Shown here: in pieces, positions 23,607-34,619 of the stretch
How the letters are laid out: each line of letters begins with the position of its first letter
Position numbering within the stretch: position 1 is the first letter of the stretch
Source of the DNA: Zingiber officinale
Taxonomy: Eukaryota; Streptophyta; Magnoliopsida; Zingiberales; Zingiberaceae
Reading direction: 5' to 3'
DNA: 64,000 nt
NCBI RefSeq assembly: GCF_018446385.1
Contig: NC_055996.1
Coordinates: 17,595,317 to 17,659,316 of the forward strand
Program-made: the position numbers and the translations under genes
The notes under the pieces: model-generated
Databases searched by the model: none
The model's input: the letters and a program-made list of their open reading frames with translations, nothing else
Told to the model about the DNA's origin: nothing

Positions 23607-25313
23607 ATGGTTTAGGGTGGGCCAACCTTACTTGAATAGGTAGTTAACCTAATCATGGCAAAAGGTGGCACTTTAGGAATTTTCAAGGTGTAATCAAGCC
23701 TTGAAAATGAAATGAAAAGTTATTCCTAAGGTGATTAGGATGTGCCAATCATATTTGAGGAGTTGTCTAGTGTCAATCTAATTGACACATAGTGATCTAA
23801 AAATCTTTGGTATAAGATGCTAGGTCTATTACACTTAGGAATATAGAACCTATGGCAAAATGATCAAAACTATCAAAAATGGCAATTAAGGCTAGAATTA
23901 GGTATCTTCTATACCCTTACATGTCATTTTCCATATATTGTTTGTCATATGCCATGTCATGACATCATATTTAATTTATTATCATTTGAAATGTCATGAT
24001 AATGCTTATGTTAGTTAAATGTCATGCTCTATTTAAGTTTCATACTTTATGCCATGACATCATGACATTGGCACATGTTTTTACTTATGATATCATTATA
24101 TGCCATGTCATCATCTTTTGCATTTATAATCAATTAATTTGATTTAAGGACAAAAACACAATTTGATATGGAGATCAAATTGTTGTTTAGAAAATGCATG
24201 AGAACTTAGCCTAAGATGACCTAAACTCATATCTCACATCAAAATTGACTTGGATGTGTTTGATACACCTTAGATGTGTGTGAGATATTAGGATCATGAG
24301 TTAGGATCAAGGTGCATAGTTCTTATACCTAGATGAGCCTAATTCGAAATTGAGGATCATAGGGAAAGCTTGTGTACAAGTCATGTACATTTAGTCCTAA
24401 GATTGTGGTCCTAAATTAAATGGTTTAAAATCATTTCAAAATTGATTTGAAAAACCTTGATGAAGCTTTTCTAGTGATAACATTCATCATTGAGCAAGTT
24501 GATACAAAGTTCTTGAAACTTTGAGCTATTTCAAAACTTTTCGAACTTTGTATCAAGATTTGAAAATGGAAGTTATTTTCATAGAAAACTATTTTTTCTT
24601 GATAGTATATGTTATGAGGAATGTATCCTCAAAGTTTTACAATTTTTGGAATTTTCTGGAATTTTCTAGGAGTTTCTGAATTTCGGGAGGAAAATCAGAA
24701 ATTCTGATATCAGTTTTGTGGACCGATCAGAGAGGATTCTGATCGGTCCAGGAGGTATCGGTCCAAGTCTGTGTGGCTCGGTCACTGGACCGATCCAGAG
24801 GGAGCCTGATCGGTCTGGTGACCGATCAGGGCGTGCCAAATTGCTGAAATTCGACTGGTTGTCTGAAATTTCAGCTCGGGAGTTGGTATTTTGAAGGTTT
24901 GAAACTCTCCAAGACATTGTTGGTGCAATGGTCAAGGGGGAGTTGACCTTTAGGGGGAATTTTACCTATTAGTCAAGGGGAGTTGACTTTTAGGGGGAGT
25001 TTTTACTCCTAAAGACTTGAGTGATATGGGATTTTCACTAAGTTAATTGTTGGACCTTAGTATCAAGGGGGAAATTAAGAGTTTCAATGAAAGGTATGAG
25101 ACTTTCATTAGGAAGAAACTCTTGACCTTGATTCACTCTTTTTGATGTGTGTCAAAAAGGGGGAGAATGTCTCATTGGAGTTTGAGGAGAATGGAGAATG
25201 TCTAGAGAATGTTCAGGGAAGAACATTGGAAAACCTAAGTTAGGTTATCGGGTTAACCTAACTTGATTATGGGTTTGATTATGGATTTTGTCAAACATCA
25301 AAAAGGGGGAGAT
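23607..25313 (+). other. non-coding 3' internal region of G
   Basis: 1.7 kb without credible frames. Contains CATGTCAT/ATGACATG-rich text (23920-24120), a second, smaller array of GACCGATC/GATCGGTC half-sites at about 24719-24835, then several AAGGGGGA tracts (24935-25075) and the true polypurine tract at about 25300-25312. The array motif equals the one in the LTR. Confidence 0.75.
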
Positions 25314-27024
25314 TGTTGGTGCAACCTTAGGTCAAGGTTGACCTGGTTGACCAGACTCGAGTTGACTTGACTCGAGTTGTGTTTTGATGTTTGACAAGTT
25401 ATGTTTGACAATGTTTGACGTGAACAGAAAAGTTGTATCTTGATGATTGACAAGGATACAAGCTTGGGAGATTGTGGGTGCAATCCATGGCCAAGGTTGA
25501 CCTGGTTGACCCGAGGTGAGTTGACCAGACATCTGGTGAAAAGTCCAAGGAGGGAGCTTGGCACGGGAAAAGTCCATGTATGGAGACTTGGCACGGAGAA
25601 GTCCAAGTATGGGAACTTGGCAAGTGGAAGTCGGAGAGGACTCGGTAGCTCGTTCTCCGGACTAGGTCAGAGAGGGCTCGGTAGCTCGTTCTCTAGACCG
25701 GATGTGGAAAGTCCTGGTGAGTGAAGCCAGGCAGACGGATAAGTCCTGGTGAGTGAAGCCAAGCAGTGGGAAAGTCCTGGTGAGTGAAGCCAGGAAGTGG
25801 GAAAGTCCTGGTGAGTGAAGCCAGGCAGTTGTGAAAGTCCTGGTGAGTGAAGCCAGGTGAAAATCCTAGTGAGTGAAGCTAGGTGAAAGTCCTGGTGAGT
25901 GAAGCCAGGCAAGGGAAAATCCAGATGGATCAAGGGTGATCGGACATCTGGTGTTGAGAAGGTCAAGTAGGTCAAGAGAGTGACCGGATACTTGGCACGA
26001 AGAGAAAAGCCCAAGTGGGTCAAAGGGATTGACCGGACACTTGGTGGGGAGTCTTAGCAGGTCAAGGGAGTGACCGAATGCTAAGCATGATGTACCAACA
26101 GGTCAAGGTTGACCGGATGTTGGTTTGGGAAAAACCAAGCTCTGGACCGATCCGGGACCGATCCAGTGATACACTGGGTATCTGGATCGGTCTGGTGACC
26201 GATAAGTAACCAAACAGTAGGTTACTGAGTGTTATCTGATCGGTCTGAAGACCGATCAGGAAACAACGATCAGAAGGCAAGAAGTTCGGGAGAAAGGCAT
26301 GCTGATCGGTCCCTGGACCGATCGGAAGCCCTGATTGGTCCCCAGGACCGGTCAGAGGAAGCTCTGATCGGTCCCCAAGACCGATCGTGGTCTTGCTGGA
26401 CCGATCAGGAGATGTTCTGGTCTTCTCTTCTTCGCAGGTATAAAAGAGGGCTGAGGGCTTCTACAGTGCTTCTTCACCGAAGCTTCTGCTTCTTCTTGCT
26501 TCTGCAAGTGCTGTGCTAGAGCTCTGTTTCTTGCCTCTGCAAGTTCTTCCAGGTTCCTTCTAAGAGCTTTGCTGAGCTCGTACTTCTTGAAGCTTCGCGT
26601 GAGCTTCCCTGCTGCTGGCATCCGTGAAGCTGCTGCTTCATCAACGGATCTCCAGACGAGAAGGCAAGCTTGTTTGTTTTACATTCATATTGTCTTGTGC
26701 TTCTTTGTATTTTGTGTACTTCTATCTTGCTGTTGCAAGAGTTATTGTGGCGAGGTTTCTCCACCCAGAAGGAGTTCATATTAGCCGGTTTTCCGGGGTT
26801 TCATCCACCGACGGATTGATAGGCTTCGTCCACCTTACGGACACGCCGAGGAGTAGGAGTATCATCTCCGAACCTCGTTACATCGCTGCGTCTAAGGTTT
26901 GATCTTCTCGTTCTCGTTTCTATTATTTTATTTCCGCTGCGCTAACCTAATTCGTAGGAAGAAACGTGAAATTGGGGTCGGCTATTCACACCCCCCTCTC
27001 TAGCCGCGTCCATCGATCCTAACA
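25314..27024 (+). repeat. 3' LTR of element G (1711 bp)
   Basis: Same ends as the 5' LTR. TATA box TATAAAAG at 26439-26446. The AAGTCCTGGTGAGTGAAGCC array (25709-25910) has a different number and order of units, and the half-site array differs in the middle, so the two LTRs have diverged mainly in array regions. Confidence 0.92.
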
Positions 27025-27029
27025 AATAG
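27025..27029. repeat. target-site duplication of G (right)
   Basis: AATAG, identical to 20420-20424. Confidence 0.93.
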
Positions 27030-30000
27030 GTTAGGGAAGCTCTGTCTATGCATATTTAGGAAGATATGGCTTCGACCTGCTACATTTGGCTTAGTGGAAT
27101 TAACTGAAGCTACCCCTTATGAATCCTAATTAGTTAGACCAAGGTTTTGTACTAAGTTCAGTGGATGAGACCATTTGGAAAACCTCGAAGGCATGGTTAC
27201 TCTAATGATGTTCAGGTGACTCACCATAGCCCAGAAGTTTATGCAAAGAATGTATGTTTGTTGAGCCCAAATATAAATCTGAATCTAACACAAAGTTCAA
27301 CCAAACCCTAAAATTGAACCGAACTCATCTCACAAAATTAAAAGATTACTTGATTGAAAACATAGATCATGTGAGATAACTAAGAACTTAAAACTAAAAC
27401 TAAATTAAATTAAAATAAAAATAAAATAAAATTTAAATTAAATTAAAACTAAATAAAAATTAAAACTAAATTAAAATTAAATTAAATTAAACTAAATTAA
27501 AATTAAATTTAATTAAAAATAAATAGAGATTAAATTAAATTAAATTAAAAACAAATTAAATTAAATTATAATTAAAAATAAATTAAAATTATATTAAATT
27601 AAATTAAAACTAAAATAAATTAAATTAAATAAAAATTAAATTAAATTAAATTAAAACTAAATTAAATTAAATTAAAATAAAATATAAAAAAATAAAATAA
27701 AATGAAATAAATTAAATTAAAAATGAATTAAGATTAAATTAAATTAAAATTAAAGAAAAATTAAATTAAAATTAACTTAACTAGAAATTAACTTAAAAAT
27801 TCAACTTAAATTAAATTAACCTAAATTAACTTGAAATTTAACTTAAATTAAATTCAATTTAAAGTTAAAATTAAAATTAAAATTAATCTTCAAATTAATA
27901 AAAATTAAACTTAAACTTAAAATTTAAAAAATTAAAATTTAACTTAAACTTAAAATTGCACTCAAACTTAAAATTAAAATTAAATATTAAACTTAAACTT
28001 GAAATTAAAATTAAACTTAAACTTAAAAATTAAAATTAAACTTAAACTTAAAAAATTAAAATTAAACTTAAACTTAAACGTAAAAAATTAATAAAAATTA
28101 AAATTAAAATTAAACTTAAACTTAAAAAATTGATAAAAATTAAAATTAAACTTAAACTTAAAAAATTAATAAAAATTAAAATTAAACTTTAAATTAAATT
28201 ATACTCTAACTTAAATTAAAACTTATACATAAACATAAAATAAATTTAAAACTTTAAATTAAATTAAAACATAGATTAAATTAAACTTTAACTTAAATTA
28301 AAAATTAAACTTAAATTAAAATTAAAAATTAAACTTTAACTTAAATTAAAACTTAAACTTAGATTAAAATTAAAAATTAAACTTTATCTTAAATTAAAAC
28401 TGAAACTTAAATTAAACTTAAGATTAAATTAAATCTGTAACTCAAATTTGATACCCTAACTACTTAACCTAATCATTTTTTTTAATAAAATTATCACCCA
28501 GTCAAATTAAACTCTAAAATCATAATTGAATTAAACATATGATAATTAACATAAAACATATTTTAGGTTTTTTTAAAAAAATCCTTTTAAAGATCCTTTT
28601 AAAATTCTTTTAAAAGCTTTTAAAAATTATATAAAAAACATTTTAAAACTATTTTAAAAATTATTTTTAAAATTATTTTAAAAACTATTTAAAAAATTAT
28701 TATAAAAATTATTTTAAAAAATTTAAAAATTATTTTTAAAACATTAAAAATCATTTTAAAAATTATTTTAAAATTCTTTTAAAATTTTAAAAATCATTTT
28801 AAAAACTTTAAAAATAATTTTAAAAATTGTTTTAAAAACATTAAAAATAATTTTAAAAATTATTTTAAAAACTTTTAATATCATTTTAAAATTTATTTTA
28901 AAAACTTTAAAATTAATTTTTTAAATTCTTTTAAAAATTATTTTAAAAACTTTTAAAATCATTTTAAAAATTCTTTTAAAAACTTTAAAAATCATTTTGA
29001 AAATTAAAAACTTTAAAAATTCCTTTATTTTTTTTAAAAAAATTATTTTTAAAAAAACTTTAAAAATTATTTTAAAAAACTTTATAGATCATTTTAAAAA
29101 TTCTTTTAAAATTTCCTTTAAAAAAAACTTTAAAAACAGTTTAAAACTTAGACACTTAACTTAAAACTTAAATCCTAATTAATAAACAATCAATTCAATC
29201 AAAATTCAATTAACCTAAACTTTAAATTTAATTAATAAATAATAATTAAGTAAACTTAGTTATTTAGCATAACCTTATTTAAGAACTTTGTTGACTTGAT
29301 CATTATCTTAATTTAACCTAATTAAAATATTAACTCTAAGTTATTTTTAAATCAGACTTGCCTATTCATTAAAACGTTAATCCAAATTTAAACTTTACTT
29401 TAATTAAATCATAATTTATCTCATTTAAAGATTACCTTAAAATTGAACATTAACTTTACTTAACTTTATTTAATAATTTTAAAAAAATTAACTCTGAATT
29501 AATACTAACTTAGTTAATCTAAGTTAAATCTAATAAAAAAGGATGATGTAAATGTAAAATTAAATTATAACTAAGACTTTTATTAAATCAATTAACTCAA
29601 TCAATTAATATGAAATTTAAGTTGTTTTAATCAAATAAGTATTAAATTGAGTTAGTAACAAATCATTACATTTAACTTGAAACTTAAATGAATAATTATA
29701 ATAAGTATGTAGAAATACTTATGGAAATAGTATACTAAATATGAGTGTTACTGACCTCAATTCCCTTAAAACACTTAGGTAGACAAATGTACTAAGGCCT
29801 TGAAATTGAACATACCCAAACTCTAGTACAAATTAAGGGGAAGTGTTAAGTTAAGGAGGAGTATTGAGTACAGGGGGAGGATTAATAACTTAAAAATTAT
29901 TTTGAAAATTGTTTCATTTTTTTAACTACTAGCATTTTCAAAACTGTAAAGTTTGTAAACACTTCAACTTTATCACACTTATACAAATTTCAAAAGTGTT

Positions 30001-30789
30001 TTAAAAAGATAACTTTTAAAAATCAATTTGGCAACTATTTAAGTTTTGAAATATTGCTTTAAAAGATATTTTTGAAAACAGCTTGGCACAATTTTCAAAA
30101 AGTTTAAAAATCTTACTTTAGTTTTATCATTTTATTCATCCCTTATATCTTTTTCAAAAATTCCATTTCTTGAAAAAGGTTTTCAAATTTTTTTCCCAGC
30201 TATTTTTCAAAATATTTTTTTTTTAAAATAATTTTGAACTCTCTAACCGTAAAGTTATTTTTACAAAAACTTTTCTTTTGGAAACCTTATGAAAAATTAA
30301 TAGATTTTGAAAACAATTTCAAATTTTCTAATCTTTAAAGTTATTTTTGCAAAGTTTAGAAGTATCAAATTTTTGTATCTTTTGGAAATCTTATTTTTTG
30401 AAAACTTAGTAGATTTTTAAAATAATTTCAAAATCACCTTATTTTTGGGAATCCTGACATAAAGTTTTTGCTCTTGAAAATCACTTTATAAGATGTCTTT
30501 AAAGATTTTCTTAAAGTTAATTAACTTATTTTCTAAGTTAATTCCCCAAGTAATCCTGAAAATTTTTCTATTGTCAAATATTTTTGGTTACTTTACATAG
30601 CAAATTTTTCCCTGAATTGTCTATTTCAATTTTTTGATGAATGTCAAAGGGGAAGGGTTAAGTGGATTAAGTTAGCAAAATACCAAAGCATAACATTAAA
30701 ACAAGACTAACTTAAAAACCATATCATTTTTTCATATTATTTTTTTTTAAACTTAACTCAGGTTGTCATTGCATCTAAAAGGGGGAGAT
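27030..30789 (+). other. AT-rich interior of element E after the G insertion
   Basis: 27030-27300 is ordinary sequence continuing E. About 27380-28440 is nearly pure A/T with repeats of AAATTAAATTAAAACT type, the top strand rich in A and poor in G. About 28560-29130 is built of AAAATTATTTTAAAAACTTT-type units. 29150-30780 is less extreme, ending in the polypurine tract AAAAGGGGGAGAT. No coding gene is visible. Confidence 0.75.
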
Positions 30790-31916
30790 TGTTGGTGTAG
30801 ATTGCACTAACGGTCAAACTCAGGTTTTGATGAATGACAAAGTAAGTTAAGCTAGGTTTGTTATGATCTAACGATGTAACTAAGTGTGTAGGAGAAGTCC
30901 AGATAGGTCGACGGGTTGACCGGATATCTGGCAAGAAATCTAGCAAGGTTGACGAGCTGACCGGATAGCTGATATGAAGTCCAGATAGGTCGACGGGCAG
31001 ACCGGATATTTGACAAGAAGTCCAGCTAGGTCAACGGGCCGACCAGATAGCTAGCACGAAGTCCAGACAGGCCGACGGGCTGACCGAATGTTTGACAAAG
31101 TGGTAAGTTAAGGTAAGTCACTGGAGGGGAGTGACTTGGTGAGGACATGTTCCCTGTTTGAGGGAACAGTAGGCGTTGATCTAACTTAGATCCATTTCGA
31201 AAATATAAGTTGAGATATTGACTAGATTCTGGTCTCGAGGTGACAGAATCTAATTACTATTCTATTTTTATAATTGTGCTAACTTTTGTTATGCAGAGTA
31301 GTATAATGTTTATTGCCCCGGACTAATCTCTTTCTTGCAGGAAAAAACTTTGCTGGAAAAAGTTGTCCGAGCGCCCTGAAGGGATCTGGGCACCCGGAGT
31401 TGGCCCGGGGGCCCGGAACTAGTCCAGGCACCCGGAATGTAAAAGTTCATCTCATCGTAAACGTGGAGTGCACTGATTGGCTGGGCCGACGTTACAGTCC
31501 AGGCGCCCAGAAGGGATCTGGGCGCTCGGAGCTACCTATATAAGAAGCTTTTGCCAGAGCATGAAACACAACTTTCTACCATGATTGCTCTATAGCACAC
31601 TGCTCCAAAGATGCTTTTGTGACACTGCAAAGCACCTTCGACAACCTGCGACTCAGTTTTAATTTCTTTGTTATAAGTAATTTAGTTTTATTGTTCTTGT
31701 ACTAATCTTGTAACTCTTTTCATGAACTATTAGTGGATTTCCCAACGAAAGCACTCGACGAGTGCGGGTCTTGGAGTAGGAGTCGATAAAGGCTCCGAAC
31801 CAAGTAAAAAGTTGGTGTGTTAGCATTGTTCTTATTTTTTTGTTTCCGCTGCTTACTCGATTAAGTTTCAATGATCGCTATTCACCCCCCCCTCTAGCAA
31901 ACTTTACTATCCAACA
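30790..31916 (+). repeat. 3' LTR of element E (1127 bp)
   Basis: Begins TGTTGGTGTAGATTGCAC and ends TCCAACA. Contains the 41-bp array at 30893-31095 and a TATA box at 31537-31544. It differs from the 5' LTR by many substitutions and small indels, so E is older than its nested element G. Confidence 0.85.
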
Positions 31917-32014
31917 CTTGGAATTCATGTACATGGTATTCAAATTCTCGTGGTGGTCGCTAGTAGACTTCTAATTCAAATTTGCATAGCTACGAGCATG
32001 GTAGATTCCAGCGA
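31917..32014 (+). pseudogene. copia gag tail fragment
   Basis: Reads YSNSRGGR then a stop, the glycine-arginine-rich Gag tail expected after the piece that ends at 17659. It is interrupted at 32015 by an inverted D-family LTR. Confidence 0.5.
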
Positions 32015-33250
32015 TGTCACGCCCCGAGAGTAAGGTTGCCCGACTAAAATCGGACATCACCTCTCCTGTAGTAGTGACAATGAAACTAGTATACATTATC
32101 CAAGGCTACTCACAAGCCAACAACAACCCACACAGCTAGATATAAAACACAACCATGCAGTTATATACACAACCCACACCGCTGGAACAAAAAAAATATA
32201 ACCACATAGTTGTATAGTAAGAAGCCCACATGATTGGAGCAAAAAGGCAGTGAAAGACATAAGAAAAATATAAAAATAATACAACTAACTGCGAGTCGAC
32301 CCAACTTGACATAACAAGTTCATAACCGAAATAAAGGACACCACAAGTCTGAAAAACCATACAGAAGGTACATAATACAAATACAAGTACAAAATCAATA
32401 ATGCGAGTAGAAGCAATAACGATAGAAGTCGCTCGATGTGACATGGGACTAGCGGACAATATCTCCAGGCAACTCTATAAATCCTTTACCTACTACCTAG
32501 CGAAATAAACCAGTTTACGGGGTGATGAATACTAAAACTCAATGGGTAATAGACAGATAGTACATGAACATAATATATATCACCAGAGATTCAAAGGTAT
32601 ACAGTCTCATAAGAAAAATAGCAGAATCTACAGTGATATCATAGTAAATGTCCATACTTGAAACCATATCCTAGGCTAGTAACAGTAGATCAGGGATAGT
32701 GAGGATCTGCAATAGTACTGCTCATACTACAAGGGTATCATGTGAGGTATACTACCAATGAGTAAGTCAGTGTCTAAGCACATGCAACAGGTATATAACT
32801 CAATATAAGTAAGCATATCACATGGATATAGCAAGAGAACTGTATAAGTAAACAAACAGCAACATAAGAAAGTATAATAATAACAGCGTATGTACGGATG
32901 ATCACTCCCGCACACCTCTCTGCACCATGACCTCTGTATAGTCGAGAGGCCGGGTCAGTGATATATTGCACACCACTCCAGCTACCACTACTCTTAAGTG
33001 GCCGAAGGGACAGTTATATAGTAGCTAACTAGCTACGTCTGTGACGGGGTCCCTGCTGCCCGTAACTCTAGCTATCACTACCCCTGAGTGAGCGAGTGAG
33101 GGCAAGAAAGGACAAGTGACATCTGCTCTAGCTACCACTACCCATGAGTGGCTGAGCGTACGACCCTAGCCAATGACCCTCTCAATCACAAGGGAGACAT
33201 GGTCGCCAGCATGCATGCAATGACATGATGCATAAAATGCAACAGTCATC
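32015..33250 (-). repeat. truncated D-family LTR, copy D3
   Basis: On the minus strand it ends GGGGCGTGACA at 32015 and is homologous to the 3' parts of D1 and D2, including the CCACTC...GAGTGG-type blocks (about 32980-33160). It is cut at 33250 inside the block GATGACTGTTGCAT by the end of element H. The rest of this LTR is not in the window. Confidence 0.82.
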
Positions 33251-34614
33251 TGTTAACGCAACCGTAAGTGCATGGTTTCATCATTAGTAATAAAAAGATA
33301 TCGAATCCACAGAGACTGTTGATTAAGCACTAGTTAACTTCGTACGGTGAATTATCTAGACAACCATAGGATTGGTTGGAAAAGAGAGTAAGAGAAGAGA
33401 TGGTGGATCTTAAGAGGGGTTAAGCTAAGAGGATATGAGAGATGGTTTGAGGTGTGATTCTAGGATTTTGGTTTCCTTGTGATGGTAGGCGATGTTACAT
33501 AGATTGCTTAGTTCCTATCCTCTATGTTCATGTTCTTGTAGGAAGTTAGATGCATTACCAACTCTTCCCTACAGTAGATAAGCCGACATGATCTCCTACT
33601 CCATGTCCTATGCTACTATATGGAAGTGATTCCTATGAAGTCTGTTAGCAGGACAGCCTATCACTAACACCCCTCAGTCATACAACACAAAAACACACTA
33701 ACACACAATAACATAGAAATAGAAATAGTGAATATGCCCGATCCCCTACTTCCTTGTGGAGATTTGCTTCTCCTTGCAAGGTGATACCCTCGACGTCCGT
33801 TAGTGAGGTAGCCTGTCACTAGCGCCCCTCGATCATATGATCTAGGGTATCTCCCCTACGGGACTAACAATTCTACACAACCATTTAATAAAACATGCAA
33901 AAGATATATATAAGCTTCACACACACATTTCATCAAACATGAACAGGGCATTAACAAGTCATTGAATAGAAACATAACAAATCCACATAGTTTTACATCT
34001 CCATCACATCACATATACTCCCTAATCCTAGAAAGGAGATCTACTCCATTACAAAGGATGAACAACCCCAAAACATAAAGTAAAGCATACTTACAACCCT
34101 AGATGTGAGAAGAAGGGGAAGAAGAGATGCTTGCCGAGGTTTCCGATGTCTTGGGGATACCTCCTTGCTTCGGCGATGGACAAATTATCAAGGGATAGAG
34201 GTGAATGAAGCTCTAGGGTTTCCTCCTAAGGGGAGAGCCCTTCCCCAAGATAGGGATGAAGTCTCAAACCCAAGATAAGTCAATGAATGGGGTTCTTGAC
34301 CCTTTTATACCTCCTCCAAACTGCCCAGAAAAATCAGGATTATAGGGATTTGGTAAACAGGGTTTTTTCACACATTAAACTAGGTTTTCTCATGATTCAC
34401 CCTGAACAAAAGTTCTGTCCCTTAAAATTATATACAATCTGATACTTGGATCGAGCCCTGGTTCCAACCGAGCCGAAAGTTATGGTGGTTCAAAGTTTGG
34501 TCTGCGGTCTGGGCGGAGGTCCAGATGAACCCGCGGTTGGGAGGCACGGCCATGCCATTTAGCACGGGTAGACAATGCTATCTTTTTGTTGGATCTTAAT
34601 CAAAGTTATATACC

Positions 34615-34619
34615 TTGAG
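34615..34619. repeat. target-site duplication of D2 (left)
   Basis: TTGAG, identical to 37944-37948. Confidence 0.88.

Larger units (their letters stand above)
20425..27024 (+). mobile_element. complete gag-only LTR retrotransposon G (TR-GAG-like)
   Basis: LTRs at 20425-22120 and 25314-27024, each starting TGTTGGTGCAACC and ending GATCCTAACA. A perfect 5-bp target duplication AATAG lies at 20420-20424 and 27025-27029. Primer site TGGTATCAGAGC at 22123-22134 and polypurine tract AAAAGGGGGAGA just before 25314. The 3.2 kb interior encodes one intact Gag (22182-23606). The remaining 1.7 kb before the 3' LTR has no protease, integrase, RT or RNase H. The LTRs are close in sequence but differ in array copy number and in the middle section. 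Structure matches the class described as terminal-repeat retrotransposons with a GAG domain. It inserted into element E. Confidence 0.95.
17660..31916 (+). mobile_element. LTR retrotransposon E (SIRE-like LTRs, pol absent)
   Basis: 5' LTR 17660-18740, primer site 18743-18754 (TGGTATCAGAAC), polypurine tract AAAAGGGGGAGAT just before 30790, 3' LTR 30790-31916. The flanks read CTTGT (17655-17659) and CTTGG (31917-31921), a 4 of 5 target duplication. Without the nested element G, the interior is about 5.4 kb. It contains a Gag-like stub and very AT-rich, low-complexity sequence with no protease, integrase or reverse transcriptase. It inserted into the gag of a copia relic, which continues at 31917. 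It is a non-autonomous or heavily decayed element. Confidence 0.85.
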
